Assembly: GCA_900016675.1 (NCBI GenBank)
Contig: LN483071.1
Span: forward strand, 124,001-188,000
Direction of reading: 5' to 3'
Origin: Arthrobacter saudimassiliensis
Lineage (GTDB): Bacteria; Actinomycetota; Actinomycetes; Actinomycetales; Micrococcaceae
Length of the DNA: 64,000 nucleotides
Shown: positions 27,322 through 35,954 of the stretch, in pieces
How the letters are laid out: each line of letters opens with the position of its first letter
Position numbering within the stretch: position 1 is the first letter of the stretch
Notes under the pieces: generated by a model
What the model saw: the letters and a program-made list of their open reading frames with translations, nothing else
Databases searched by the model: none
What the model was told of the DNA's origin: nothing
Position numbers and translations under genes: made by a program

Positions 27322-28401
27322 GTGCGCACTTTCGGCATAGAAGAGGAGTTCCTCCTCATCGATCCGGCCACCGGGCTGCCCGGAAAGAAGGCCGCGGAAG
27401 TGATTGCCCGCGCGGCGCCCGGCGCCTCCGGCCAGCCGGAGCTGCTGACCTGCCAGGTGGAGCACGCCACGGGTATCTGCACCACCGTGGAAGAGGCCGC
27501 CGCCGACCTGCTGGAGTTCCGTGTCCGGATCGCTGCCGCGGCGGCCGAGGCCGGCCAGGCGGTGGCGGTCACCGGAGCGGCGCCGCGTATCTCCGGCTCC
27601 CCTGCGGATGTGACCGATGTGCCCCGCTACCGGCTCATGGGCGCGATGACCGGGGCAGTGGGCATGGAGCAGTACGTGAACGGCACGCATGTGCACGTCG
27701 CCGTCGCCGATCCCGAGGAGGGCGTGCGGGTGCTGAACGGGCTGAGGCCCTGGCTGGGCACCCTTGGCGCGCTGGCGGCCAACTCGCCGTTCTGGCGCGG
27801 CCGGGACAGCCGGTTCTCGAGCTGGCGGCTGGTGCACTACCGGCGCTGGTCCGTGCAGGGCTGCCCGCCGCAGTTCGCCGACGCGGCCGACTACTCACGC
27901 CGCCTGGCCGCCCTGCTGGCCACCGACGTCGTCCTCGACGCCGGCCATGTCGGCTGGGCGGCACGGCTCTCCGGGCACCTGCCCACGGTGGAGGTCCGGG
28001 TGGCGGACGCCCAGCTCGAGGCCGCGGATTCGGTGCTGCTGGCCGCCCTCATCCGCGCGCTCGTGTCCACCCTGGCCGGGCAGCCGCCGGAGGACGGGCC
28101 GGCGGATCCTGAACTGCTCGACGTCGGGCTGTGGCAGGCGGCCCGGTACGGGCTGGACGGGAATCTGCTGGGCCACGGAACGCCCCACGCCGGCCTGCGC
28201 AGCGCCCGCGAGCAGCTGCAGGATCTGATGATGTTTGTCTCCCCCGAACTGGAGGCCAGCGGCGACCTCCCCTACGTGCGGAACGGCCTGGCCCGGCTGC
28301 TGGCCCATGGGACGGGAGCCCGCCGCCAGCGCCGGGCCGCGGCTGACGGCGGCGCCCGCGGCGTGGCCGGCCTGTTTGCCGCCGCCCTCACGGCACGGTG
28401 A
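27322..28401 (+). CDS. GCS2/YbdK-type carboxylate-amine ligase, copy 1
   Basis: A 359-residue protein of the glutamate-cysteine ligase type 2 family, with the N-terminal signature 'FGIEEEFLLIDP', then 'YVNGTHVHVAVAD', 'ANSPFWRGRDSRFSSWRLVH' and 'EVRVADAQLEAADSVLLAAL'. These enzymes join glutamate to an amine such as cysteine using ATP; YbdK proteins are weak gamma-glutamylcysteine synthetases and their real substrate is unsettled. GTG at 27322 is preferred: it has a GGAGG site, matches the copy 2 start, and fits a -10 (TAGACT) at 27282-27287. An ATG at 27301 would lack a ribosome-binding site. It is followed by a paralogue on the same strand. Confidence 0.85.
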   Translation: MRTFGIEEEFLLIDPATGLPGKKAAEVIARAAPGASGQPELLTCQVEHATGICTTVEEAAADLLEFRVRIAAAAAEAGQAVAVTGAAPRISGSPADVTDVPRYRLMGAMTGAVGMEQYVNGTHVHVAVADPEEGVRVLNGLRPWLGTLGALAANSPFWRGRDSRFSSWRLVHYRRWSVQGCPPQFADAADYSRRLAALLATDVVLDAGHVGWAARLSGHLPTVEVRVADAQLEAADSVLLAALIRALVSTLAGQPPEDGPADPELLDVGLWQAARYGLDGNLLGHGTPHAGLRSAREQLQDLMMFVSPELEASGDLPYVRNGLARLLAHGTGARRQRRAAADGGARGVAGLFAAALTAR

Positions 28402-28531
28402 GCCGAACGGACCGGCGGCCTGCGCCGCCTCCGGTGTCCGGGCACCGTTTGGCGCAGCGGCCGGTGAGGTGTTTAGTCTCGTAGAGATAACGATGAGCCG
28501 CCGGGCACGCCTGGCTGTCCTAAGGAGTTCC

Positions 28532-29632
28532 ATGGCCACGCTGGGTATCGAAGAGGAATACCTGCTGCTCGATCCGCGCACCGGGCTGCCCTCCCACAAG
28601 GCCGACGAGGTGGCCGGCTACCTCCACGACTCGCCACGGGTGACCGAGGGCGAAGTGCAGCGTGAACTGCTCAGCTGCCAGATCGAGACCGCCACCCCGG
28701 TCTGCTCCACCCTCACCGAAGCCGAGGAATACCTGCTCAACTTCCGGACGCAGCTGGCCGCCGCGGCGGAAAAGGCCTCCGTCGTCGCGGCGGGGACGGC
28801 CACCGCTCCCCGGGTCGAGGAGCACTATCCCGAACTGACCGACAAGGAACGCTACCGCGAGCTGCAGCAGAGCGCGCCGGGCATCGTCGGGGACCAGTTC
28901 GTCAACGGACTGCACGTGCACGTCTCCATCCCGGACAAGGAGACCGGCGTCCAGGCCCTGAACCGGATCCGCGAATGGCTGCCCCTGGTGGTGGCGCTCA
29001 GCTGCAACTCCCCGTTCTGGCTCGGCCGCGACAGCGGATTCGGCAGCTGGCGGGTCGTGCACTACCGCCGCTGGCCGGTCCAGGGCTGCCCGCCGGTGTT
29101 CCGCGACGCCGCCGACTATGAGCGGCGCATCCAGCGCCTGGTGGACACGGCCGCCATCATCGACCGCGGCGTGCTGACCTGGATGGCCCGCCTCTCCGAC
29201 GCGTACCCCACCATCGAGGTGCGGGCCGGCGACGGGCAGCTGCAGGCCCGGGATTCGGTGCTGCTGGGCGGGCTCATCCGCGGGCTGGTCAGCACCGCCG
29301 TCGAGCAGGCCCGGCGCGGAGCCGGCTATGCCGTTCCGGATGAAGAGCTGCTTGATGCCGCAATGTGGCAGGCCGCCCGCGAGGGGCTCACCTCCAACCT
29401 GGTGGATCCCGTCAGCGCGCGGCTGGTGCCGGCCTGGGACCGGGTCGAGGCCCTGCTGGAGTTCATCGGCCCGGCACTGGAGGCCGAGGGCGACACCGAG
29501 TGGGTCCGGGCCGGGCTTCGCCAGCTGCGGGCCCAGGGCACCGGCTCCGAACGCCAGCGCCGTGCCATGGCCGACGGCGGCACGGCCGCCCTGCTCGAGC
29601 TCTACCGTTCCTCGGTGACCTCCGAGGACTAG
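28532..29632 (+). CDS. GCS2/YbdK-type carboxylate-amine ligase, copy 2
   Basis: A 366-residue paralogue of the previous gene, with the same motifs in the same order: 'LGIEEEYLLLDPRTGLP', 'FVNGLHVHVSIPD', 'NSPFWLGRDSGFGSWRVVH' and 'EVRAGDGQLQARDSVLLGGL'. The two share long identical blocks, so they arose by tandem duplication, but they have diverged in the middle. The ATG follows an AAGGAG site. The 130-base gap between the copies contains AT-richer text (about 28470-28495) that may hold a separate promoter. It ends 2 bases from the end of the convergent GH13 gene. Confidence 0.87.
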   Translation: MATLGIEEEYLLLDPRTGLPSHKADEVAGYLHDSPRVTEGEVQRELLSCQIETATPVCSTLTEAEEYLLNFRTQLAAAAEKASVVAAGTATAPRVEEHYPELTDKERYRELQQSAPGIVGDQFVNGLHVHVSIPDKETGVQALNRIREWLPLVVALSCNSPFWLGRDSGFGSWRVVHYRRWPVQGCPPVFRDAADYERRIQRLVDTAAIIDRGVLTWMARLSDAYPTIEVRAGDGQLQARDSVLLGGLIRGLVSTAVEQARRGAGYAVPDEELLDAAMWQAAREGLTSNLVDPVSARLVPAWDRVEALLEFIGPALEAEGDTEWVRAGLRQLRAQGTGSERQRRAMADGGTAALLELYRSSVTSED

Positions 29633-29634
29633 CG

Positions 29635-31323
29635 TCAGGCCGCGCTGACGCGCACCTGCCACGGGCGCAGGACCAGCGGGTCCCCGCCGTCGTCGTAGTT
29701 GTCCATCAGCGTCCTGCCGGGCGCCAGGTCCGGAGGCAGGGGCAGGTCCTCGGCGGAGACGTTGGCGGCCACCTGCAGCCGTTCCTGCCCCAGCAGCCGC
29801 TCGAAGGCGTACAGCCGGGGATGGTCGCCGTGGAGCAGGTGACAGCTGCCCAGGGCAATGAGCGGCGATTCGTGCCGCATCCGGATCAGCCGCTGGTACC
29901 AGCGGAAGATGGAGCGCTCCGACGCCCGGTCGGCCTCGACGTTGATCTCCGCATGGTTCGGGTTGACGCTGATCCAGGGCTCCGCCTCCGAGAAGCCGGC
30001 GTGCGGGCCGGCGTCCCACTGCATCGGCGTGCGGGCGTTGTCCCGGCTCATCCGGCGCAGGGCCCGCAGCACGTCGGCCTCGGGCATGCCCCGCGCCAGC
30101 GCGTCGCGGTGGAAGTTCAGCGACTCGATGTCCCGGTACTGGCCGATCTCGGTGAATCCCGCGCTGGTCATGCCGATCTCCTCGCCCTGGTAGATGTAGG
30201 GCGTACCGCGCTGCAGGTGCAGCAGGGTGGCCCAGAGGGTGGCGGACTCATAGCGGTAGCGGCCTTCGTCGCCGACCCTGGACACCTGCCGGGGCTGGTC
30301 GTGGTTGCTCAGGTACAGGCTGTTCCAGCCCCGGTCCGCCAGCCCCCGCTGCCAGCGGTTCCAGGACGTCTTCAGGTCCCGCAGGTCCAGCTCCCGGTAT
30401 TCCCATTTCGAACCGGGCTCGTGGTCCAGCTGCACGTGCTCGAACTGGAACACCATGTCCAGTTCCCCGCGGGCGGCGTCGGTGTAGAGCAGCGCCTGCT
30501 CCACCGTCGCCCCCGGCGTTTCCCCCACGGTCAGGAAGTCCCCCTCGCGGTGCGAGAACGCGCTGCGGCGCATCTCCTGCAGGAACTCGTGGATCCGCGG
30601 GCCGTTGGTGAACCAGGGGCCGCCGTCGCCGTACGCGCTGCCCGGTTCCACCAGCCCGTCCGGCAGCCGCGGGTCCTTGGAGATGAAGTTGATGACGTCC
30701 ATCCGGAAACCGTCGACGCCGCGGTCCAGCCACCAGTTCATCATCTCGTACACGCTTTGCCGCACCCGCGAGGAATCCCAGTTCAGGTCCGGCTGCTGGG
30801 GGGTGAACAGATGAAGATAGTACTGCCCGGTGGGCCGGTGGTAGCTCCAGGCCGGACCGCCGAAGAAGGAGCCCCAGTTGTTCGGCTCGGCCCCCGGCTC
30901 CCCCGGGTCGAAGCCGGGGCGCGCGTCCCGCCAGTAGTACGAGTCGCGGGAGGGGTTGTCCCGGGCGGAGGCGGAGGTGACGAAGGCGGAATGCTGGTCC
31001 GAGGTGTGGTTCACGACCAGGTCCATGATCAGCTTCATGCCGCGCCGGTGCACCTGGCGCAGCAGCTCGTCGAACTCCTCGGCCGTGCCGAAGACCGCGT
31101 CGATGCGCCGGTAGTTGCTGATGTCGTACCCGTTGTCGTGTCCCGGGGACTCATGGACCGGCGAGAGCCAGATGACGTCCACCCCCAGGTCAGCGAGGTG
31201 GTCCAGGCGCGAGATGATGCCGGCGAGGTCCCCCACGCCGTCGCCCGTGGCGTCCGCGAAGCTGCGCGGATAGATCTGGTAGACGACGGCCCGGGTCCAC
31301 CAGGCGGGAGCCGTATCGTTCAT
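29635..31323 (-). CDS. GH13 alpha-glucosidase (oligo-1,6-glucosidase/trehalose-6-phosphate hydrolase group)
   Basis: A 562-residue glycoside hydrolase family 13 enzyme. Conserved regions: 'DLVVNHTSDQH' (region I), 'GFRMDVINFISK' (region II, Asp nucleophile), 'TVGETPG' (region III, Glu acid/base) and 'YLSNHDQPR' (region IV). The 'WWTRAVVYQIYPRSF' start and the region II text put it with intracellular alpha-glucosidases cleaving alpha-1,4- or alpha-1,6-glucosyl oligosaccharides or sucrose-like sugars; exact specificity cannot be fixed. There is no signal peptide. It has no obvious sugar transporter or regulator beside it, which is unusual for the group. Confidence 0.9.
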   Translation of the reverse strand: MNDTAPAWWTRAVVYQIYPRSFADATGDGVGDLAGIISRLDHLADLGVDVIWLSPVHESPGHDNGYDISNYRRIDAVFGTAEEFDELLRQVHRRGMKLIMDLVVNHTSDQHSAFVTSASARDNPSRDSYYWRDARPGFDPGEPGAEPNNWGSFFGGPAWSYHRPTGQYYLHLFTPQQPDLNWDSSRVRQSVYEMMNWWLDRGVDGFRMDVINFISKDPRLPDGLVEPGSAYGDGGPWFTNGPRIHEFLQEMRRSAFSHREGDFLTVGETPGATVEQALLYTDAARGELDMVFQFEHVQLDHEPGSKWEYRELDLRDLKTSWNRWQRGLADRGWNSLYLSNHDQPRQVSRVGDEGRYRYESATLWATLLHLQRGTPYIYQGEEIGMTSAGFTEIGQYRDIESLNFHRDALARGMPEADVLRALRRMSRDNARTPMQWDAGPHAGFSEAEPWISVNPNHAEINVEADRASERSIFRWYQRLIRMRHESPLIALGSCHLLHGDHPRLYAFERLLGQERLQVAANVSAEDLPLPPDLAPGRTLMDNYDDGGDPLVLRPWQVRVSAA

Positions 31324-31551
31324 GGCGCATCCTTTCGGCCCGGTGCCCGCGGTGCGGGGCGGCGTGATGCGAGTCTAGGCGGCGCAGGGGCGGAAAGGGA
31401 CCGGTTTGCCGCCGGACGCCCGGCTCCGGGCCTTGTGTCTTGTTCCGTCCCCGGCCCCGTCACTACTGTGGTCGATACCCGCCAGGCCGGCCCGATCCCC
31501 GGACGGGACAGAGGGTGTGCGCCTGGATCCCGAATCGTTTGGAGTCTTCCT

Positions 31552-32040
31552 ATGGCAACATTGACCGTTTGGAAATTCTCGGATGCAGGTGAGGCGGAGA
31601 AGGCTACCCAGACCCTTGCCAGCCTGCAGTCGCAGGGCCTAATCAACGTGCAGGATGAGGCCATCGTGACCTGGCCGGAGGGCCGGAAGAAGCCCAAGAC
31701 CGTCCAGGAACACAACACGGTCGGGGCCGGCGCCCTGGGCGGCGGCTTCTGGGGCCTGCTTTTCGGCCTGATCTTCTTCATCCCGCTGATCGGCGCCGCA
31801 GTGGGCGCCGCGATCGGCGCGATGACCGGCTCCATGGTCGACGTCGGCATCGACGACAACTTCATCAAGCAGGTCCGCCAGGAGGTCACTCCCGGCACGT
31901 CCGCCCTCTTCGTCCTCTCCACCGACGCGGTGGAGGACAGGGTGGCCGAGGCCTTCAAGGGCTATTCGGGCGCGAGCCTGATCTACACCAACCTCTCGAA
32001 GGACCAGGAGCAGAACCTGCGCGCGGCCTTCGCCGAGTAG
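31552..32040 (+). CDS. DUF1269 family membrane protein
   Basis: A 162-residue protein that starts 'MATLTVWKFSDAGEAEKAT', has a Gly-rich hairpin of two helices in the middle ('GALGGGFWGLLFGLIFFIPL' then 'GAAVGAAIGAMTG'), and ends in a ferredoxin-like half. This is the DUF1269 layout; these proteins are common in actinobacteria and of unknown function. A GGAG site precedes the ATG. It is divergent from the GH13 gene, and its mRNA is closed by a 21-base-pair hairpin. Confidence 0.82.
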   Translation: MATLTVWKFSDAGEAEKATQTLASLQSQGLINVQDEAIVTWPEGRKKPKTVQEHNTVGAGALGGGFWGLLFGLIFFIPLIGAAVGAAIGAMTGSMVDVGIDDNFIKQVRQEVTPGTSALFVLSTDAVEDRVAEAFKGYSGASLIYTNLSKDQEQNLRAAFAE

Positions 32041-32047
32041 CCGCAGG

Positions 32048-32094
32048 ACAGCACGAAGGGCACGGACCTTCCGGGTCCGTGCCCTTCGTGCTGT
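32048..32094. terminator. Long hairpin between DUF1269 and the minus-strand gene
   Basis: Twenty-one perfectly paired bases (32048-32068 with 32074-32094) with a 5-base loop lie 8 bases after the DUF1269 stop. No T-run follows. It can serve both converging transcripts. Confidence 0.7.
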
Positions 32095-32142
32095 GCCTGC
32101 GCTGCCCGGGCCCCAATGGGCCCTGCCGTGTTGGCCGGGGCG

Positions 32143-32775
32143 CTACCGGCCGTTGAGGCCGGTGCGGGCCATCGCGTCCTTGTAGGCCAGGCTCATCTCC
32201 GCCAGCGAGAGCTCCTGCCGTTCCGGCGTCGTGCCGAAGGAACGCCCGACCAGGGACCGGACCTTGTACACCTTCAGGCTGCGGCGGTAGATCATCCGGT
32301 TCTCGGTCTTCAGGAAGGCGGCCGCGAGGCGCTGGGCCTCCGCCCCGTGGGCGACGATGGCGGAGGCACGCGGCACGATGGCCAGCAGGCGCAGCAGCGG
32401 CTTCAGGCCCTCGGCCACCTGCTCCTTGGTCAGCTTCGCGTCGTCCTGGCCCGGCAGGAACCACGGGTAGGTGTTCCAGGGCATGACGTACCGGGGGTGC
32501 AGCCCGGCTTTCCAGTGCACGCCCAGCAGGCGGGTGGCCGCCTCGCCCTGGCCCGGGGTGATGAAGCCGGAGGGGTCCGGCTCGCCGCCGTTGTTGGAGA
32601 ACAGGCTGATGATCCGGCATTCGTCGATGTCATGCATCGGATCGACATAGGGCACTTCGGAGCCCGGCTTGAGCTCCTTCAGCGCATCGCAGAGTTCGTT
32701 GACTGCGGCTACGTTCGGCTCGTAGCGGCGGTTCCAGAGCTCGTCGCGGGGGGAGGAAACGGTGGCGGTGTGCAT
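32143..32775 (-). CDS. Uracil-DNA glycosylase-like family protein
   Basis: A 210-residue protein. The segments 'IISLFSNNGGEPDPSGF', 'TRLLGVHWKAGLHPRYVMPWNTYPWFLPGQ' and 'ASAIVAHGAEAQRLAAAF' resemble the divergent actinobacterial UDG-superfamily proteins: an active-site loop with Asn, then an 'NTYPWF' segment and a late 'HG' motif. If correct it would act on damaged or uracil-containing DNA. I cannot confirm the glycosylase catalytic residues from sequence alone. The ATG at 32775 has an AGGAGA site about 10 bases upstream. It stands alone, with no operon partner. Confidence 0.55.
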   Translation of the reverse strand: MHTATVSSPRDELWNRRYEPNVAAVNELCDALKELKPGSEVPYVDPMHDIDECRIISLFSNNGGEPDPSGFITPGQGEAATRLLGVHWKAGLHPRYVMPWNTYPWFLPGQDDAKLTKEQVAEGLKPLLRLLAIVPRASAIVAHGAEAQRLAAAFLKTENRMIYRRSLKVYKVRSLVGRSFGTTPERQELSLAEMSLAYKDAMARTGLNGR

Positions 32776-33091
32776 GGGGGTGGGGGGTCTCCTACGGTGG
32801 TGCGGTTCTTCCCGCCGCCGGATCCCGGGCACGTCTCAGGAGCCGTCCCCCGCCACGGGGGCGGTCGGAAACGGAGCAGCTGAACAGTGGTGGGTGCGGT
32901 GGAAAGGGGCAGCAGCAGCGGGCCGGATGGCTCCCGTCGAAGCCCGGCGGGTCCGCGGCTGGCCGGCTACCAGCTTACCAAGCCGAGGGCTGCTTCCCGT
33001 CCGCCCGCCCCCGCAGGCAGCGGCAGGGACACCCCGCGAGAGAAATATCACGGCCTCCGCGGGGACCGCCGCCCTGAACCCGGGCACACAA
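32776..33091. other. Intergenic region before the ssrA terminator
   Basis: About 315 bases without a convincing gene on either strand; short frames are low-complexity and unmatched. It contains the promoter region of the UDG-like gene on the minus strand, but I see no clear -10/-35 pair. It ends at the terminator of ssrA. Confidence 0.5.
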
Positions 33092-33118
33092 AAAAGGCCC
33101 TGGAAATCCAGGGCCTTT
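33092..33118 (-). terminator. Intrinsic terminator of ssrA
   Basis: On the minus strand an 11-base perfect stem closing on a 4-base loop is followed by a run of six T. This is the best Rho-independent terminator in the window, and begins 5 bases after the mature tmRNA 3' end. Confidence 0.92.
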
Positions 33119-33122
33119 CTCG

Positions 33123-33490
33123 TGGAGATGGGGGGAATCGAACCCCCGTCCGATGTCGTGTTGTCAGGGCTTCTCCGGGCGCAGTCCGCGTCGGATTTTC
33201 TTGGCCCCAGCCATCTTCGCGAACGAGTGGCTGATCCGGGCCCAGCCGTCTAAGAGTCCCGGACACCCCGACGGCGAAGGTGTCCAGCAGTGGCTCTCTA
33301 AATGACGCCAGGATCCGGGGCGAGAGCATCCCCGGGCTGACGGACTATGCCCGCTGCTTAGGCAGCGAGAGCGAAGTCAGTGCGCTTGGATTCGGCACTT
33401 ATTGGTTTGCAGAGAGCGTTTACGAGATAACTCTGCATCCTCGGCCCGCTTCCCCTGTCGCGACAAACATCGTCGAAACCGATCATCCCC
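33123..33490 (-). ncRNA. ssrA: tmRNA (transfer-messenger RNA)
   Basis: This 368-base RNA rescues stalled ribosomes with SmpB. The 5' end GGGGATGATCGGTTTCGAC and the 3' end with the T-loop GGTTCGATTCC and CATCTCCA form the tRNA-like acceptor (7 pairs, one G-U). CCA is not encoded. The tag frame at 33358-33396 reads AESKRTDFALAA then TAA, using GCC as the resume codon, as in other Micrococcaceae. The gene for SmpB lies upstream on the same strand with one small membrane-protein gene between. A SigR-type promoter motif lies about 65-90 bases upstream of the mature 5' end. Confidence 0.95.
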
Positions 33491-33555
33491 GTATTTTGTT
33501 GCCAACTGCGGCCGGTTTCCCGGCTGCGCCGCGCCGAAGCGCGGACACCCAGTAT

Positions 33556-33581
33556 AACCCACGGCCGCCGCGGGGTATTCC
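33556..33581 (-). promoter_or_regulatory. SigR/SigH-type promoter for ssrA
   Basis: On the minus strand GGAAT (33577-33581) is followed by 18 bases and GTT (33556-33558). The GTT runs into TATACT (33551-33556), a near-ideal housekeeping -10, so two sigma factors may share this site. It lies in the gap after the membrane-protein gene, and transcripts from it would need a 5' leader of about 55 bases removed by RNase P to make tmRNA. Confidence 0.72.
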
Positions 33582-33586
33582 GGACG

Positions 33587-33946
33587 CTACAGCTGGACGC
33601 CGAAAACGACCACCGGTGCCTGCCAGGCCAGGACCATGATCCAGGCCACCACGGTCATCAGCACTCCCAGGATCGACAGCCCGGTGATCCCCGCCTGCCG
33701 GCGCCGGAACGCCCAGGCGAACTGGGCGATGTTCACGGCGGCCAGGAGCGGAGAGATCCAGACCACGAACTGAGCCAGCGCGATCCAGTACACCGCAAAG
33801 AACGGCACGACGACAAGGATCGCCACCGGGGCCAGGGCCAGCACGAGCAGCAGGTCGAGGACGATGACCGGCCAGCACCACAGCGGGATGCGGGTCTTGA
33901 CTTCGGTCTCTTCCTCTTCCTGGGGCTCCCAGAAGGTACCGCTCAT
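33587..33946 (-). CDS. Small membrane protein downstream of smpB
   Basis: A 119-residue protein of unknown function. An acidic N-terminus ('[13 protein letters not shown]') is followed by about three hydrophobic helices over residues 20-115 ('[20 protein letters not shown]', '[20 protein letters not shown]', '[20 protein letters not shown]'). The ATG at 33946 overlaps the smpB stop (ATGA); a longer frame runs back inside smpB and is rejected. Coupled translation with SmpB may be simple convenience. It lies between smpB and ssrA. Confidence 0.75.
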   Translation of the reverse strand: MSGTFWEPQEEEETEVKTRIPLWCWPVIVLDLLLVLALAPVAILVVVPFFAVYWIALAQFVVWISPLLAAVNIAQFAWAFRRRQAGITGLSILGVLMTVVAWIMVLAWQAPVVVFGVQL

Positions 33947-34413
33947 GCCAGGTTCTTCTCCCGCATCGCGCGCTGCGCCTCCCTGTTGTCCTGCCGCTCG
34001 CGCAGCGCCTGACGCTTGTCGTAGTCCCGCTTGCCGCGGGCGACGGCGATCTCGACCTTGGCGCGGCCGTCCACGAAGTACAGCTGCAGCGGCACGATCG
34101 TGAAGCCGGATTCCCGCGTCTTCTGGGCGATCTTGTCCAGCTGTTCCCGATGCAGCAGCAGCTTGCGGCGACGGCGTGCGGCATGGTTGGTCCAGCTGCC
34201 GTTGAGGTATTCGGGAATGTAGGCCGCTTCCAGCCACAGCTCGTCGTTGTAGAAGGTCCCGAAGCCGTCCACCAGGGACGCCCGGCCTTCCCGCAGCGAC
34301 TTGACCTCGGTGCCCATCAGCACCATCCCCGCCTCGTAGGTGTCAAGGATTTCGTAGTTGTGCCGGGCCTTGCGGTTGGTCGCAACGACCTTCCGGCCAC
34401 TTTCCTTGGGCAC
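33943..34413 (-). CDS. smpB: SsrA-binding protein SmpB
   Basis: A 156-residue tmRNA partner with the family's full text: '[20 protein letters not shown]', '[18 protein letters not shown]', '[20 protein letters not shown]'-type segment (here starting '[14 protein letters not shown]') and the basic tail '[20 protein letters not shown]', which becomes helical in the mRNA channel. It delivers tmRNA to stalled ribosomes. It sits 89 bases after the M23 peptidase gene on the same strand, part of the conserved ftsEX-smpB-ssrA order of actinobacteria. Confidence 0.96.
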   Translation of the reverse strand: MPKESGRKVVATNRKARHNYEILDTYEAGMVLMGTEVKSLREGRASLVDGFGTFYNDELWLEAAYIPEYLNGSWTNHAARRRRKLLLHREQLDKIAQKTRESGFTIVPLQLYFVDGRAKVEIAVARGKRDYDKRQALRERQDNREAQRAMREKNLA

Positions 34414-34502
34414 GGAAACGCTCCTTTATCTCCGGGGTGCAGGACTCTCCATTGTAGGCCCTGCCCTCCCCCGGGCCCGGACGCGGCCGTGCAGCGGCGC
34501 GG

Positions 34503-35882
34503 CTAGAGCAGGCCCATCGGATCGACCAGGTTGCCGTTGAGCATGGTCTCGAAGTGCAGGTGGCAGCCGGTGGAGTTGCCGGTGGTGCCCACGTAGCCGA
34601 TCAGCTGACCGGCCTGCACGTACTGGCCCACCGAGACCGTAAAGCTGCTCAGGTGGTAGTAGTTCGTGGCCAGGACGTTGGTGCCGATGACCCCGTGGTT
34701 CAGGACCACCCGGTTGCCCGTGCCGATCATTTCCCCGCCGCCCTGGTCCGCCCGCCAGACGTCGCCGGCCGCCGGAGCGTAGACGGGGGTGCCGCAGCGG
34801 GCACCGTAGTCGATCCCGGAGTGCAGGTAGCCTCCGCTGCCCAGGAAATCGATGGTGCCTGCCGGCGTCGCCCGCCAGCCGAAGCCGGAGGAGATCGGGG
34901 CGCTGACGGGGTGGCGCAGGCCGAACGCGCTCGGCGCGGACGGCGCGACGGGCGCCTGCGGGGCGACACCGCCCTGGCCGTTGCGGGCCGCTTCCTCGGC
35001 CGCCCGGCGGGCGGCTTCCTCGGCGGCGCGCCGTGCCTCTTCAAGCTGGCGCCGCTGCCGCTCGGCGATGTCGTTGGTGACCTGCTGCTGCTGGGCCTGG
35101 ATGTTGCTGAGCTTCGCCTGGATGGCCGGCTTCTGCTCCTCGAGCTGGTTGTTCAGCGTCTCGGTCTCCCCGATGAGGCTGTCCAGCTTCTCCTTCTCGG
35201 CCGCCGCCTCGTTGCGGGCGGCCTCCTCGGCTTCCAGCGCGGCGGTGGCCTGGTTCTCCAGGTCGGTGATTTCCTCTTCGACCGCGGCCAGGCGGGCCTC
35301 GGAGTTCACGTTGGTGGCGTTCTGCTCGGACAGCCGGGCCAGTGCGGCGTTCTGGTTCCGCAGGGCGTGTTCGGCCAGGCCCATGGACCCGCTGAGGCTC
35401 TCGGCGCCCTCGGCGCCCAGCATCAGTGAGAGGCTGGAGGGCATGCCGCCGTTCTTGTACGCCTGGCTCGCGATCTGCCCCACCTTGCGCTCCGCCTCGG
35501 TCATCGCCTGGGCGTCCCGCTCGATCTGGGCGGTGAGCGAGTTGCGGGTTTCCTGGGCCAGGGCCAGGCGGTCCCTCAGGTCCGCGACCTTGGCCGCGGC
35601 GGCGTCGACACGCCCCTCGGCGGCGGTCAGCGCCTCCTGGCGGGCCGGCAGCTGGCCGCGCAGCAGGGACAGCTCGGCCACGGTCCGGGCGATGTCGGCG
35701 TCGAGGTATTCGTACTCGGCCTGCACCTGCTGCTGGGCGGCGTCGAGCTCCGCCTTGCGGTCATCCAGCTCGTCAGCGGCGGCGGTGCCGCTGAAGGGCA
35801 TGGCCAGGACCAGGGCCAGGGCAGCGGCCAGCCACGCCACGAGTATCCGCGCGCTCCGGCGCTTACCAGCAGCTACCTGCAT
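34503..35882 (-). CDS. M23 (LytM) peptidase with long coiled coil, FtsEX-associated
   Basis: A 459-residue secreted protein. A signal peptide (about 1-38, 'ILVAWLAAALALVLAMPF') is followed by a long coiled coil (about 40-290, with 'AARRAAEEAARRAAEEAARN' at its end). A C-terminal M23 domain has the zinc motifs 'HSGIDYG' and 'GNSTGCHLHFE'. This layout is that of EnvC-like activators or endopeptidases regulated by FtsEX during division, here with an apparently intact metal site, so it can cut peptidoglycan itself. ATG at 35882 has a GGGGAG site. It lies just downstream of ftsX in the place where mycobacteria use RipC. Confidence 0.88.
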   Translation of the reverse strand: MQVAAGKRRSARILVAWLAAALALVLAMPFSGTAAADELDDRKAELDAAQQQVQAEYEYLDADIARTVAELSLLRGQLPARQEALTAAEGRVDAAAAKVADLRDRLALAQETRNSLTAQIERDAQAMTEAERKVGQIASQAYKNGGMPSSLSLMLGAEGAESLSGSMGLAEHALRNQNAALARLSEQNATNVNSEARLAAVEEEITDLENQATAALEAEEAARNEAAAEKEKLDSLIGETETLNNQLEEQKPAIQAKLSNIQAQQQQVTNDIAERQRRQLEEARRAAEEAARRAAEEAARNGQGGVAPQAPVAPSAPSAFGLRHPVSAPISSGFGWRATPAGTIDFLGSGGYLHSGIDYGARCGTPVYAPAAGDVWRADQGGGEMIGTGNRVVLNHGVIGTNVLATNYYHLSSFTVSVGQYVQAGQLIGYVGTTGNSTGCHLHFETMLNGNLVDPMGLL

Positions 35883-35954
35883 ACCTACGGCTCCCCAATA
35901 GTGTTCGTTCGGTGTTTCTGTGTACCGCAAATCGGTGGCATTTCCTGCATCCGC

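Noticed and set aside
29365-32040. An 891-residue plus-strand frame ending in the DUF1269 protein
   Set aside because: Most of it is antisense to the GH13 gene; only the last 162 codons, from ATG 31552 with a GGAG site, look real.
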